A stretch of DNA of 48,124 nt from Candidatus Geothermarchaeota archaeon (GCA_015523605.1 WAKC01000020.1:1-48124), one strand, 5' to 3'; positions 28,984-39,494 are shown, numbered from the stretch's first letter. Numbers and translations are program-made. The notes: generated by a model not told the origin, from the letters alone.

Positions 28984-31548
28984 GAAGAATCCATATAGTT
29001 TAATGCCTGGTGCCCTTATAATCAGCATCCTATCTTTCCAATCCATCAATATATATCCTGGACACCATACCGAATCAATGTTAATATCTATGTTGATAAT
29101 GGTATATCGTGAAATATCCATCATATCCTTGAATCTTAGCTGATATACCTTTACATTCTGCGAGTAGGGATTAGATAGGACTATCGTCCCTCCAGCCAAT
29201 CCAAGAGTTAAATATCCAAAGCCATTTCTCCCATAAACCGGAACATTGGTTAAGAACATGGGTAATGTTATGTTAAATGTGTAGTACCAGGATGGGAGTG
29301 TATGTGTCCTATTAAAATCGACATATCGGATTGTCTCAGAGCCTCCTTGGAAAATAGCTGTAAACGATAAATCACCAAATGATATATTATTGTTATAGTA
29401 GTATCTAAATGTGAAATAGGCGATTCCAAAGCTATCTGTAAATGAACTTCCTATAAAGGCTGAACCGTTAAAGAAGTTTACTTGTGCACCACGTATTGGG
29501 AGGCCTGTTGCACCTGTAACGTCGACTCCTATCGTCCACTCCATATACATTAAGGTGCCGGCCGATATGCTGGAGCCCACCTCATTAACGACGGATTCAT
29601 ATATCCATAGCCTAGGCGAATCCCCACCTTCTACATATATCGAACCAATTACTGAGTAGTATATATATGCTTCTAGTGACGTGGTGGAATCTAGGTCTAT
29701 CTCGAGTGTATATGTTCCATCTTCACATTGAAGCCGGGTATCCTCGATATAGAGGTGGATCTCAGAATCTACATCGGCATCTTCAAACTCTATCGTCTGA
29801 CTATCCGGGGCGAGAAGCTCCGAACCAAATATATTTAGATATGCATATGATTGATAATCCACATCATTGATATAGAAAACCTCATCCTCATGAGAATACA
29901 TGGTTGAGGGGTTAATATTTACCTGCAACCGGGAGTCATACAGTATGTTATCAATCTCGAAATTCTCCCATTCTGATTCCACATGACACGAGTAGATGTT
30001 AATTGTAAAATTACTATCATACCATACCCAACCAAGATCAAGGGCATTATCACTCCCTGAATATAGATAGCAATCGATAAACGTAAGATTAGCGGAGGAG
30101 GAATTCTCTATACGATAGATTCTTATCGCATCATCATTAGGAGATGTCAAGTTTGCCTCGGCAAATATAACCTCAACTTCTGAATTAAGATAAACATAAT
30201 TGATCTCCAGGGAATAATCTATCTCTGAATATATGAAACTCGGATCTACGTACATTAATACAGTTGAATTATATTCCACACTGTCAATGTCAATGGCATT
30301 TCTATAAGAGGAAATGTCGAGAGAAGTGGCTGATACATTCACAATCGAATTCTCTTGTGTAGTATATATATACAAGCCATATCTTTTTGAAGTTATCGAT
30401 ACGTTTTCAAGAGATATTGAGGCCCTACTTCCATATGTTACATAATAAACAGTTAGCCCCAAATTGCGCCCCTCAAGTACCGAATCTGCAACATGTAGTT
30501 CTAACATGCTATTCTCGGTGACATCATTAATGTATATTGGCGTTCCTCTTGAGCTATTTAAGATTGTGAGGTCGGTGCTTAGCATAAGCCGTGAATTTCT
30601 TAGTTGATGGAAATATATGGCTTCATTATCAGACCATATTCTACAGTTTTTAAATATCATGGAGAAATTGGTATCTCGATTAACATTCGTATCTATCGCG
30701 TCATCTTTTACGCTCTTTATAAATGTATTTTCAAAGTAGCTGTATATGTTAGCATTATATTGATTGTCGAAATCGATGACATCATATCTGGCTGTAATAT
30801 TTGAATCATCTACTTGAAAGTAGAAATTAACGTTATTCACCTTTGTAAAGAAGTAGGCCATACTTGCTCTTTCCACCTTTGATTTTACCATTGTAATGTT
30901 GTAGTCATACCCGGAATCCGTGAATACACCTTCTACCATCCTACCAGATGCTTCTGCATAGAAAGTACTGTTAAATAAGGTTAAATTACTATTAGTTAGA
31001 TGGAAGTTTCTCCGTATGCCCGAACCCGAAGCATAGAATCTAGATGAATTGATGATTATCTCGGCGTAATTAGCTACAACCTGACTCCCACTCGTCCTGT
31101 CATGGCGGCTCTCTATATATGAGTTGTATATCTCAAATCTGCTGAGAGACCCAACACCTATTGCATTGACATAGTCACCTAGCACACCCACATCTTTCTG
31201 AAGAATAACCGTTATATTTTTAAGCACCACAGTTTTACCATTAACTATGCTTATAGAGTATGTCCCTGGAGTCGTATCATTAACTATCCATGTATATCCA
31301 TTACCAACTATCGTGACACTAACACCTATATTCAGAAGTGATACATCCTCCATAACGTCATTACATAGATATATCACATTACCGTCAGATGCAGTGGCAA
31401 CAGCGTCCGCAACGGTGAGATAGGCTCCTGGACAAACTGTCTGTGTAGGATCCACATATAAAGCGGCTCCCTCAACAAATGGGTTGCTAGGAAACACTAG
31501 TATGATTATAGATAGGAGGGCCAAAATGAATATGTACTTAATATTCAT
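28981..31548 (-). CDS. Large secreted right-handed beta-helix (solenoid) protein
   Basis: Signal MNIKYIFILALLSIIILVFPSNPFVEGA; multiple about 28-residue beta repeats; C-terminal Ig-like module. Start at 31548 preferred over 31584. Confidence 0.8.
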   Translation of the reverse strand: MNIKYIFILALLSIIILVFPSNPFVEGAALYVDPTQTVCPGAYLTVADAVATASDGNVIYLCNDVMEDVSLLNIGVSVTIVGNGYTWIVNDTTPGTYSISIVNGKTVVLKNITVILQKDVGVLGDYVNAIGVGSLSRFEIYNSYIESRHDRTSGSQVVANYAEIIINSSRFYASGSGIRRNFHLTNSNLTLFNSTFYAEASGRMVEGVFTDSGYDYNITMVKSKVERASMAYFFTKVNNVNFYFQVDDSNITARYDVIDFDNQYNANIYSYFENTFIKSVKDDAIDTNVNRDTNFSMIFKNCRIWSDNEAIYFHQLRNSRLMLSTDLTILNSSRGTPIYINDVTENSMLELHVADSVLEGRNLGLTVYYVTYGSRASISLENVSITSKRYGLYIYTTQENSIVNVSATSLDISSYRNAIDIDSVEYNSTVLMYVDPSFIYSEIDYSLEINYVYLNSEVEVIFAEANLTSPNDDAIRIYRIENSSSANLTFIDCYLYSGSDNALDLGWVWYDSNFTINIYSCHVESEWENFEIDNILYDSRLQVNINPSTMYSHEDEVFYINDVDYQSYAYLNIFGSELLAPDSQTIEFEDADVDSEIHLYIEDTRLQCEDGTYTLEIDLDSTTSLEAYIYYSVIGSIYVEGGDSPRLWIYESVVNEVGSSISAGTLMYMEWTIGVDVTGATGLPIRGAQVNFFNGSAFIGSSFTDSFGIAYFTFRYYYNNNISFGDLSFTAIFQGGSETIRYVDFNRTHTLPSWYYTFNITLPMFLTNVPVYGRNGFGYLTLGLAGGTIVLSNPYSQNVKVYQLRFKDMMDISRYTIINIDINIDSVWCPGYILMDWKDRMLIIRAPGIKLYGFF

Positions 31549-31782
31549 TTTGACACCTTTTAAATATTGAAAATATATTGTCAACTTAGGTATTAAATAT
31601 ATTTAGAATAGTATGTATATATATAAGAAGTAAAAACTAGTATAGACGGTCGTGGAGAACATTGATTCTAATATACATTAAAATACCAGTCTAGACCAGA
31701 GTATACAAGTCTATATAAATTTGATTATAGTGAACAGGGGTATAATATACTTCTATAAATTTTGGGTAAAGAAGTGAGGGGA

Positions 31783-32751
31783 ATGAGGTATCGTAGACTG
31801 GGGAAGACTGATTTAAAGGTTTCCATTCTATCTTATGGAGTTTATAGCATAACCGGTATGTATGGAAATGTATCGAAGTCTGACGCTGTGAAAATTTTAA
31901 AGAGATGTTATGAAGAGGGGATCAACTTTTTTGATACTGCCGATATGTATGGAAAGGGATATGGAGAAGAGATTCTATTTGAGGCTTTCAAGGAGGATAT
32001 TAACGATATAGTTATAGCAACTAAGATCGGATATGACTTTTATAATAGTGAGAGGCCCGTTAGGAGATTTGATCCAGAATATCTAAGATATGCTCTGGAT
32101 AAGAGCTTGGAAAGGCTTAAAAGAAGTTATGTAGACCTTCTCTATATTCATAATCCTTCGATTGAGGTCTTGAAAAGATATGATGTTTGGGAGTTGCTTG
32201 AGGAGTTCAAGGAGGAGGGTAAGGCTCTATACACGGGTGTGGCACTTGGGCCCGAGGTCAACATATTAGAACATGCCAAACTATCCATGACTAGGGAGAA
32301 TACCGATGTAGTCCAGTTTGTTTTTAATATGTTGGAAGAATATCCCGGAAGGATCGTGTCTGAAATTGCTAAGGAGAAGGGCGTGGGGGTGGTAGTTAGA
32401 GTCCCGCATGCAGGAGGAGTTTTAGATGAGACTATCAAACCAGGGTTTGAAAAGAAGATTAGTGACCATAGGTCGTTAAGGAGGAGGGGATGGTATGAAT
32501 GGGCATTCAAGGTGTATAATTTAATGAAGCCTTATTTAGATGATCTTCCTGGGACACCGGGTCAGAAGGCTTTAAAGTTTATTGAACAGAGTATAGAGCC
32601 TGACTCTATAGTTTTGATAGCCAATTCAATAGAGAGGTTAGACGACTATTTGGGTTATCTATCCATCCCGGATATTCCAAGAAATGTTATAGATAAGTTA
32701 GTATCTATTCACGATACATATCTGAGAGAGAATCCGGAGATCATTCTTTAA
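31783..32751 (+). CDS. Aldo/keto reductase
   Basis: MRYRRLGKTDLKVSILSYGVYSITG, FFDTADMYGKGYGEEIL, ATKIGYDF; TATA-like ctataaat near 31753-31760 fits a leaderless ATG at 31783. Confidence 0.92.
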   Translation: MRYRRLGKTDLKVSILSYGVYSITGMYGNVSKSDAVKILKRCYEEGINFFDTADMYGKGYGEEILFEAFKEDINDIVIATKIGYDFYNSERPVRRFDPEYLRYALDKSLERLKRSYVDLLYIHNPSIEVLKRYDVWELLEEFKEEGKALYTGVALGPEVNILEHAKLSMTRENTDVVQFVFNMLEEYPGRIVSEIAKEKGVGVVVRVPHAGGVLDETIKPGFEKKISDHRSLRRRGWYEWAFKVYNLMKPYLDDLPGTPGQKALKFIEQSIEPDSIVLIANSIERLDDYLGYLSIPDIPRNVIDKLVSIHDTYLRENPEIIL

Positions 32752-33382
32752 CTATCTCCCCTACTAACACGGGCTCCTCCATTACAATCCATTTTCTAGC
32801 TCTCGCCCTCCTCAGCTCCTCAACAATCTCAATCCATTCATATAAGGATTTAACCTCATATACAACGAGGAATTCATAACCAGCAAGCCCGAATGCATAG
32901 GTGGTGTACGACCTAACATTACCTGAATATTTATGTGTACGTGCTATTCGAATATGCTCAGCCATTATAGATCGTCTCTCATCGAAAGGGAGTAGATACC
33001 ACTCCGGATCCTTCTTCATAGGATATGCAATTAGATATTTGAGAGGCTCGCCTGCCATCTTTTCATATACATTAAACTCCTCCTTAACATATGGCGACGC
33101 CTTATATATCGATAGCCAGAATAGGCTCTCAACAACATCATCAAACTCTTCAGCTACATCCATCCTAAAATTATATAGTGGCCTAGTTTCTGGAGACACC
33201 AGCCATACTATTACATGGGCTTCTCCACATAACGACCAGTATATCCTTTTAATAATCAGTCTATCCGAATCTATGGAATTTAAGAATTCGATGAAATCAT
33301 CTACATCTGATCTTAACTTGTATCCTAGGAAAGCCATGAAAGCCCTTTCCAGACGTTCTCCCCCTCTAGGCATATACATCAT
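32741..33382 (-). CDS. Chlorite dismutase-like / HemQ (ChdC) family heme protein
   Basis: AYPMKKDPEWYLLPFDERRSIMAEHIRIARTHKYSGNVRSYTTYAFGLAGYEFLVVYEVKSLYEWIEIVEELRRARARKW; 1-nt overlap with the hemD-like gene. Confidence 0.85.
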   Translation of the reverse strand: MMYMPRGGERLERAFMAFLGYKLRSDVDDFIEFLNSIDSDRLIIKRIYWSLCGEAHVIVWLVSPETRPLYNFRMDVAEEFDDVVESLFWLSIYKASPYVKEEFNVYEKMAGEPLKYLIAYPMKKDPEWYLLPFDERRSIMAEHIRIARTHKYSGNVRSYTTYAFGLAGYEFLVVYEVKSLYEWIEIVEELRRARARKWIVMEEPVLVGEIVKE

Positions 33383-34113
33383 TATTCTATTATACTCTTC
33401 ACTATTTGATTGATAGAATATCTTTTCCCATCCCCTACATATACCTTGTATTTACCTTTTATACGACCACATATTCTTTGATAGCTAGTATTGCCTAGAA
33501 AAACAAAAATAAACTCTTTATCTCCATATTCTTTGGCTACTTCATACACCGTCTCAGAGATTAGGGGGCTAGTCAATATACATATGTTCTTCTCACCTAA
33601 TCCCTCTACAAACTGGTTTATTCCATCCTTATTCAAAACAGGTCTATAAACATGAACCTCATAGACTTTTATACCATGCTTATTAAGTTCGTGATTAATG
33701 ATTTTCAACCCAGCTGACGATCTAGGGAGGACTATACATTCTAAATCCTCTTCAATCAAACGTTTAACAAGGCCGTATGAGTCATATTCCTCTGGAATTA
33801 TTACAGGTTTTTCGTTTAGATAGCTTCTTATAGTGGATGCGGTCTGGGGGCCTATTGCAAAAATCTTCGATTTAAGCAACTTATCGACTAAAGCTTTATA
33901 GATACCGAATTTTTTAGCATCTGAAAGGAGGAACTTTATGGTTCTTGGGCTTGTAAACACTATGTTTCCACATGTATCCATATATTTTAGAGTATTGATT
34001 GAAGCTTCTTCTATTGGCTCTAATTTATATAGTTGTATCCATGATAATTCGAAGTATTGCCTAAGATATTCTACCAGCGATTCATCTGGAGAGAAGATGA
34101 ATATTTTATACAT
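33382..34113 (-). CDS. hemD: Uroporphyrinogen-III synthase
   Basis: IVFTSPRTIKFLL, IFAIGPQTASTIRSYL, LPRSSAG, YEVHVYRPV; directly follows the SUMT gene. Confidence 0.85.
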   Translation of the reverse strand: MYKIFIFSPDESLVEYLRQYFELSWIQLYKLEPIEEASINTLKYMDTCGNIVFTSPRTIKFLLSDAKKFGIYKALVDKLLKSKIFAIGPQTASTIRSYLNEKPVIIPEEYDSYGLVKRLIEEDLECIVLPRSSAGLKIINHELNKHGIKVYEVHVYRPVLNKDGINQFVEGLGEKNICILTSPLISETVYEVAKEYGDKEFIFVFLGNTSYQRICGRIKGKYKVYVGDGKRYSINQIVKSIIE

Positions 34114-34854
34114 CTATTCTTCACCGAGGATGTATCTACTGAGTCTGACCGTATCGCCTATAATGAATACAGCCGGCGGCTTTACATGACCCTCCTCAAC
34201 ATACTTTAAAACCTCTTTGAGGCTCCCTCTGAATATCCTCTCAGACTCTGTAGAGGCATTCATAACTACCGAGGCTGGGGTATCCTCACCTCTAACCTTA
34301 ATGATTTCAGATATGATCTCTCTAGCCTTTGAAACCCCCATAAGAATGACAACTGTATCTACGGATGAAGCTATCTTAGCCGGATCTACGGATTTGAATC
34401 CCTTTGTAGGGTCTTCCACCCCTGTAAATACTGCGAAGGATGATGCATACCCCCTACTCGTCAGGGGAGAACCTGATGAGATTGAGGCTGCCTGTATACT
34501 CGATATACCTGGAATGACTTCACAGTCGATACCATGTCTCCTGACATATATACATTCTTCTTCACCTCTCCCAAAGATATAGGGGTCTCCGCCCTTCAAC
34601 CTCAGAACTTTATAACCTTTTGATGCATATTCTACGAGCATTCTATTTATCTCATCTTGTGTATAGCTATGTCTACCAGGCTCCTTCCCAACATATATCT
34701 TTATGGCTTCAGGCTTAGCATATACAAGTAATTCTTTGGATACCAACCTATCATAGAGGATGACGTCGGCCTCCTGCAGAATCTTAAACCCCTTAAGTGT
34801 TATCAGCTCCGGGTCTCCAGGCCCAGCCCCTACAATATATACCTTACCCTTCAT
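34114..34854 (-). CDS. cobA: Uroporphyrinogen-III C-methyltransferase (SUMT)
   Basis: KVYIVGAGPGDPELITLKGFKILQEADVILYDRLVSKELL; RLKGGDPYIFGRGEEE. Confidence 0.96.
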   Translation of the reverse strand: MKGKVYIVGAGPGDPELITLKGFKILQEADVILYDRLVSKELLVYAKPEAIKIYVGKEPGRHSYTQDEINRMLVEYASKGYKVLRLKGGDPYIFGRGEEECIYVRRHGIDCEVIPGISSIQAASISSGSPLTSRGYASSFAVFTGVEDPTKGFKSVDPAKIASSVDTVVILMGVSKAREIISEIIKVRGEDTPASVVMNASTESERIFRGSLKEVLKYVEEGHVKPPAVFIIGDTVRLSRYILGEE

Positions 34855-35752
34855 ATAATCTTCCTCCAGCAAATTCCCTAATTTTAAAACCTACTTGTCT
34901 ACCCAACTCCTTATATTCATTAACTGATGAAGACTCTATGATCCAGTGTGCCTCTGAACCATCACGGGAGATGGCGCAGGCTATGAAAATAAGTTTCCCA
35001 TCTCTATAGAGACAGGTACCCCCGATTGGAACTCTGCATCCAGCACCTACAGCCTTTATAAACTCCCTCTCCGCATTAGCAGATGCCCAATTAGCTGGAG
35101 ATACATTATTTTTAAGGATCGAGGCTAATTCACTATCTTTCTTAGCTACGACGGCTATGAACCCCTGACCAGGAGCCGGTGTAAAAGGCTTAATAGGTAG
35201 TCTACTATACTTGATATTTAAATCCAGCCTCTGGATCCCGGCTTCTGCCAATACTATAGCGTCATACTCACCATCAAAAAGTTTCCTAACCCGTGTATCT
35301 ACATTCCCCCTGATATCCTCTACTATTAGATCATCACGGAGGAACTTTATCTGAGCACGCCTACGAATACTGGATGTACCAACTACAGAGCCAGATGTTA
35401 AATCAAATATCGAGATAGGCTCTCCAGACCTATGAATTAAAACATCGTTAACAGGTCCACGATCAGGAATGTAGACAATCTCCAACTCGGGATCCAATTC
35501 TGAGGGTATATCCTTCATACTATGTACAGCTATATCAGCCTCTCCATCCAAAACCTTCTTATTAACCTCCTTCTCAAAAACACCTTTAACGCCGATTTTA
35601 TATAGAGGCTTATCCTTGATAACATCGCCCTTAGTCTTAACTTTAATAATTTCAAACTTAGAATCCGGGATCACCCCTCTAATCTCCCTAAGGGCTAGCT
35701 CAGTCTGTATAAGGCTCAGTCTACTCCCTCGTGTAGCAACTCTAATTAGCAA
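34844..35752 (-). CDS. hemC: Porphobilinogen deaminase (hydroxymethylbilane synthase)
   Basis: RVATRGSRLSLIQTELAL, DIAVHSMKDIPSEL, GTSSIRRRAQIKFLR, VGAGCRVPIGG cofactor Cys. Confidence 0.97.
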   Translation of the reverse strand: MLIRVATRGSRLSLIQTELALREIRGVIPDSKFEIIKVKTKGDVIKDKPLYKIGVKGVFEKEVNKKVLDGEADIAVHSMKDIPSELDPELEIVYIPDRGPVNDVLIHRSGEPISIFDLTSGSVVGTSSIRRRAQIKFLRDDLIVEDIRGNVDTRVRKLFDGEYDAIVLAEAGIQRLDLNIKYSRLPIKPFTPAPGQGFIAVVAKKDSELASILKNNVSPANWASANAEREFIKAVGAGCRVPIGGTCLYRDGKLIFIACAISRDGSEAHWIIESSSVNEYKELGRQVGFKIREFAGGRLYEG

Positions 35753-35753
35753 T

Positions 35754-37043
35754 TTAACCCCCTAATGCCTTAATAGATTCTGATATAGACTGGAGGACAG
35801 TATCCAAAATCTCTTCCTTATGCTCGGATGATAGGAATAAAGCTTCGAATTGGCTGGGTGTAACCATGACACCTCTATTAAGAAGCTCCCTATGGAAATT
35901 GAAATACATTTCCTTATCGCTCTTTTTAGCCTCTTCAACAGTCCATATAGGCCCTTCTGAAAAGAATATTTGGATTAGGGATTCGACTCTATTAACCCAT
36001 ATATTAAGATCTATCTCTTCAGAGACCTCCTTAGATACCTTTTCAATCTCCTCTGCAGAAGTGGCTAATGTCTCCAATATCTTATTCTCTTCAATATATT
36101 CAATGGTAGCCAATCCAGCCACTATGGATATAGGGTGAGAATTGAATGTACCCGCATTAAATATTTTTCCTTTTGGTGTAATATTCTCCATGATTTCTTT
36201 CGCTCCTGCCACCGCTCCGATTGGGAAACCACCACCTATAATCTTTCCAAGAGTGACTAGGTCTGCCTTTATGCCGTAATATTCTTGGGCTCCACCAAGA
36301 GAAAGTCTGAAACCAGTTATCACCTCATCAAATATGAGTAGTGAATCGTATTCCGATGTGACTCTCCGGAGATATTCGAGAAACCCCTTCTTAGGCGGTA
36401 TTACACCCATATTGCCTATCACAGGCTCCACTATAACCGCGGCAATATCATCACCGTATTCACTGAAGATTTTCTCGACATCCTCCCTATGGTTATACCT
36501 AGCCACTAGAGTCAACCTAGATATCTCATCCGGTATCCCCAGGCTTGTCGGGACGCCAAAATGTTCAGCTGCACTACCCGCTGAAACAAGTACATAGTCA
36601 TATGCACCATGGTAACAACCCTCAAATTTAACGATATATTTTCGTCCAGTGTAGCCCCTTGCAATTCTAATAGCTAACGATGTAGCTTCACTCCCACTAT
36701 TCACAAACCTAACCATACCATTTGGATATACATGTCCTAGAATCTTCTCAGCCAGTTCTAACTCTGCCTCATAGGGCGCTGCGTATAGCCATCCCCTTTC
36801 AATCTGCTCTAAAACCTTCTTATATACATATGGATGTCTATGTCCCAAGACAAGCGGTCCATATCCAAGGATTAAGTCGATATATCTCTGGCCATCAACC
36901 GTATATACGTAGGCTCCTTCACCCCTCTCAATAAAGAAGGGATATGGCTTGAACGCGGCTCTAACCGGGCTGTTAACCCCTCCTGGAAAAAGTTTAAGGG
37001 CCTTCTCAAACAGGGTTTTACTCCTCGACATAATAACCACCAA
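35754..37043 (-). CDS. hemL: Glutamate-1-semialdehyde 2,1-aminomutase
   Basis: FPGGVNSPVRAAFKPYPFFIERGEGAYVYTVDGQRYIDL; TLGKIIGGGFPIGAVAG PLP lysine. Confidence 0.97.
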   Translation of the reverse strand: MVVIMSRSKTLFEKALKLFPGGVNSPVRAAFKPYPFFIERGEGAYVYTVDGQRYIDLILGYGPLVLGHRHPYVYKKVLEQIERGWLYAAPYEAELELAEKILGHVYPNGMVRFVNSGSEATSLAIRIARGYTGRKYIVKFEGCYHGAYDYVLVSAGSAAEHFGVPTSLGIPDEISRLTLVARYNHREDVEKIFSEYGDDIAAVIVEPVIGNMGVIPPKKGFLEYLRRVTSEYDSLLIFDEVITGFRLSLGGAQEYYGIKADLVTLGKIIGGGFPIGAVAGAKEIMENITPKGKIFNAGTFNSHPISIVAGLATIEYIEENKILETLATSAEEIEKVSKEVSEEIDLNIWVNRVESLIQIFFSEGPIWTVEEAKKSDKEMYFNFHRELLNRGVMVTPSQFEALFLSSEHKEEILDTVLQSISESIKALGG

Positions 37044-37047
37044 ATAT

Positions 37048-38061
37048 TTAATACATATTTTTCAGAATCTTGGCCGCCTCAATAGCATGATATGATATGA
37101 TTATATCGGCTCCAGCCCTCTTAATACTCGTCAGAACCTCGAATATAATGCCACTCTCTTCAAAGACACCATTTTTCGCTGCTACCTTGACCATCATATA
37201 CTCTCCACTCACGTTATAAGCTGCCAAAGGGATATATGGATATTCCTCCTTAACCATTCTTATTATATCTAGATAGGCTAGAGCAGGTTTGACCATTATA
37301 ATATCTGCGCCCTCTTCCAAGTCCATCATAACCTCCTTCAAAGCCTCATACCTATTTCTGTAATCCATTTGATAACTCCTTCTATCCCCATGCCTCGGTG
37401 AAGAATCCATAACACCTCTAAACGGCCCATAGAAGGAGCTGGAGAACTTAACCGAGTAGCTCATTATTCCTACCCAGTTAAACCCCTCCCTATCCAGTGA
37501 CTCCCTTATATACTTTACCTGACCATCCATCATACCCGATGGAGCGATGAAATCTGCACCAGCCTCTGCATGACTCACCGCTATCTTACCATAGAGCTCC
37601 AGCGTCGAATCATTGTCTATAATTGTAGACCCACCTATATCTTTAGGGAGTCCACAGTGGCCATGATCTGTATATCCACATAGACAAAGATCTGTGAATA
37701 TTACCGGGGAATCCCCCAGCTCCCTCCTAATATATCTTATCGCCTTCTGGACTACCCCTTGCCTACTCCACGCCTCACTCCCATAAAAATCTTTTCTAGA
37801 GGGAACACCGAATATCAGGAAAGATTTTACACCTAATTCCAATGCATAGTCTAGAAACTTTGTGAGATCGGGGGATTCTGGAGGGTAGTAATTATGTCCT
37901 TCTAGATCATCTATTGGTATAGGCTTCCTGATATTATCATTCACGAATATTGGAAGTATGAAATTATCCTGAGAAAGTCTGACATCCGATATTAAATCTC
38001 TAACATGTTCTTTCAGTCTCAGCCTTCTTGGACGGCTTATAGGAAATCTAGTCATCATCAT
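37048..38061 (-). CDS. hemB: Delta-aminolevulinic acid dehydratase
   Basis: FTDLCLCGYTDHGHCGL, APSGMMDGQVKYIRE, MVKPALAYLDIIR. Confidence 0.97.
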   Translation of the reverse strand: MMMTRFPISRPRRLRLKEHVRDLISDVRLSQDNFILPIFVNDNIRKPIPIDDLEGHNYYPPESPDLTKFLDYALELGVKSFLIFGVPSRKDFYGSEAWSRQGVVQKAIRYIRRELGDSPVIFTDLCLCGYTDHGHCGLPKDIGGSTIIDNDSTLELYGKIAVSHAEAGADFIAPSGMMDGQVKYIRESLDREGFNWVGIMSYSVKFSSSFYGPFRGVMDSSPRHGDRRSYQMDYRNRYEALKEVMMDLEEGADIIMVKPALAYLDIIRMVKEEYPYIPLAAYNVSGEYMMVKVAAKNGVFEESGIIFEVLTSIKRAGADIIISYHAIEAAKILKNMY

Positions 38062-39316
38062 CCACCTTCAACTCCTTCATATATATTGAATGGATCTCCT
38101 TCACAATATCTACATCCCCATGAATACCCTTCTCTCGAAGATACATTAGGAGGGGTCTAAACACCTTCTTCATATAACTATTGAGTGATACCCGGAGAAT
38201 CGGTGAGATATCAAACTCTCCTGAGTCGATATACTTCATATGCCTATCCAATTCTTTATCAATCAACTTCGAAGCCCGTTTCATAATATCATCTATAAGA
38301 GGTTTTACAAAGGCTTCTTTAACATCTCGGGAGAGATTTCTCATCTCCTCCTCAATAATGTTATATACCTTACCCACTTCCTTCATCCTATTATTTATAG
38401 ACTCTTCAGCCAGTCTCTTCACATCTTCGAAGGTATAGGTCTTCCCAGGGACCTTAACGGCGATACTAGGATTAGATATATCTACCACCACACCCTTCAA
38501 ACTACTGATAATATCATAATCCAATAGTTTCCGACCTCCAGATATTGCGGAGAATACACCGTCAACCTCTGATATAATCTCTGGAATATCCTCAAGTCTA
38601 GCTACAGAGGCAACAGGGTTCTCCTTTGTAAGCCTCTCAGCTTTCTCAACACTTCTATTAGCTATATAAATCTTCTTAGGAGAATATTTCTCGGTTAGAT
38701 ATTCAATAGCTGAAGATGAAGCCTGCCCTGCACCAATGATGAGAATTGATTTGTTATTTAGATCACCTAAGAGATTGGAAAGAAGTTCTATAGCTGCCTG
38801 CGGATATCCTATTACACCCCTACTAATATTAGTCTCATTCCTAGCCCTCCTACCAGCTATAATCGCTCTATGGAATATCATGTCGAGATATTCAGATATA
38901 TATCCCCTCTCCCTAGATTTGAGCCATGCATTCCTTACCTGGCCCAGAATCTCATTCTCCCCCACGATTCTCGACTGTAGACCACACGCCACTTCAAATA
39001 TATGTTTCACAGCCTCGACACCCTCCAAGACTTTAAATTGCCTCCACACATCTCCAAAGAAGCGCTCCAACTCCTTTTCAACCTGGGACTTTGAAGGTGT
39101 ATCCAAGTATATCTCCATCCTTAGACATGTGAATAGTATGATAGTCCCTCTCGAGAGGGAGTACATACTCTCATATAAATCATCAATATAACTCTCGTAT
39201 CTCCCAATTACCTTGGAATCTTTATCATCCCCTTGATACGTATATACAACAATGTCATTGAGAATCGTATCTAAATGCCTCGCCTCTTGAGATAATAGAA
39301 ACTGGAAATAACTCAT
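38048..39316 (-). CDS. hemA: Glutamyl-tRNA reductase
   Basis: TCLRMEIYLD catalytic Cys region, HIFEVACGLQSRIVGENEILGQVRNAW, SILIIGAGQASSSAIEYL. Confidence 0.95.
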   Translation of the reverse strand: MSYFQFLLSQEARHLDTILNDIVVYTYQGDDKDSKVIGRYESYIDDLYESMYSLSRGTIILFTCLRMEIYLDTPSKSQVEKELERFFGDVWRQFKVLEGVEAVKHIFEVACGLQSRIVGENEILGQVRNAWLKSRERGYISEYLDMIFHRAIIAGRRARNETNISRGVIGYPQAAIELLSNLLGDLNNKSILIIGAGQASSSAIEYLTEKYSPKKIYIANRSVEKAERLTKENPVASVARLEDIPEIISEVDGVFSAISGGRKLLDYDIISSLKGVVVDISNPSIAVKVPGKTYTFEDVKRLAEESINNRMKEVGKVYNIIEEEMRNLSRDVKEAFVKPLIDDIMKRASKLIDKELDRHMKYIDSGEFDISPILRVSLNSYMKKVFRPLLMYLREKGIHGDVDIVKEIHSIYMKELKVDDDD

Positions 39317-39494
39317 GAAACCACCTTCTTACACTTTTAACCCCTCTAAACCATAAAAAATTTGCATTTGATATTACAAGGAGATATTATTTATTTATAC
39401 ATATTATTACAACATACCGAGAAGTTTGAATCCCTTATCCAAGGCTATTTATGGAGATTGAATTAATAACTGGGATGAATTATATTGTTTAGAC

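Noticed and set aside
32901-33413. 170-aa plus-strand ORF
   Set aside because: Antisense shadow of the ChdC-like gene, whose own frame has strong family motifs.
35754-35767. Third copy of the TAGGGGGTTA element at the hemL 3' end
   Set aside because: The similarity (TTAGGGGGTTAA) is within the hemL coding strand in the opposite orientation (codes ALGG-stop) and lacks the T-rich tract; coincidental.
38736-39191. 151-aa plus-strand ORF
   Set aside because: Antisense shadow of hemA; no motif or promoter evidence.
39415-39445. tRNA T-loop-like string gaagtttgaatcccttatcc
   Set aside because: No matching acceptor, D or anticodon stems around it; chance resemblance.
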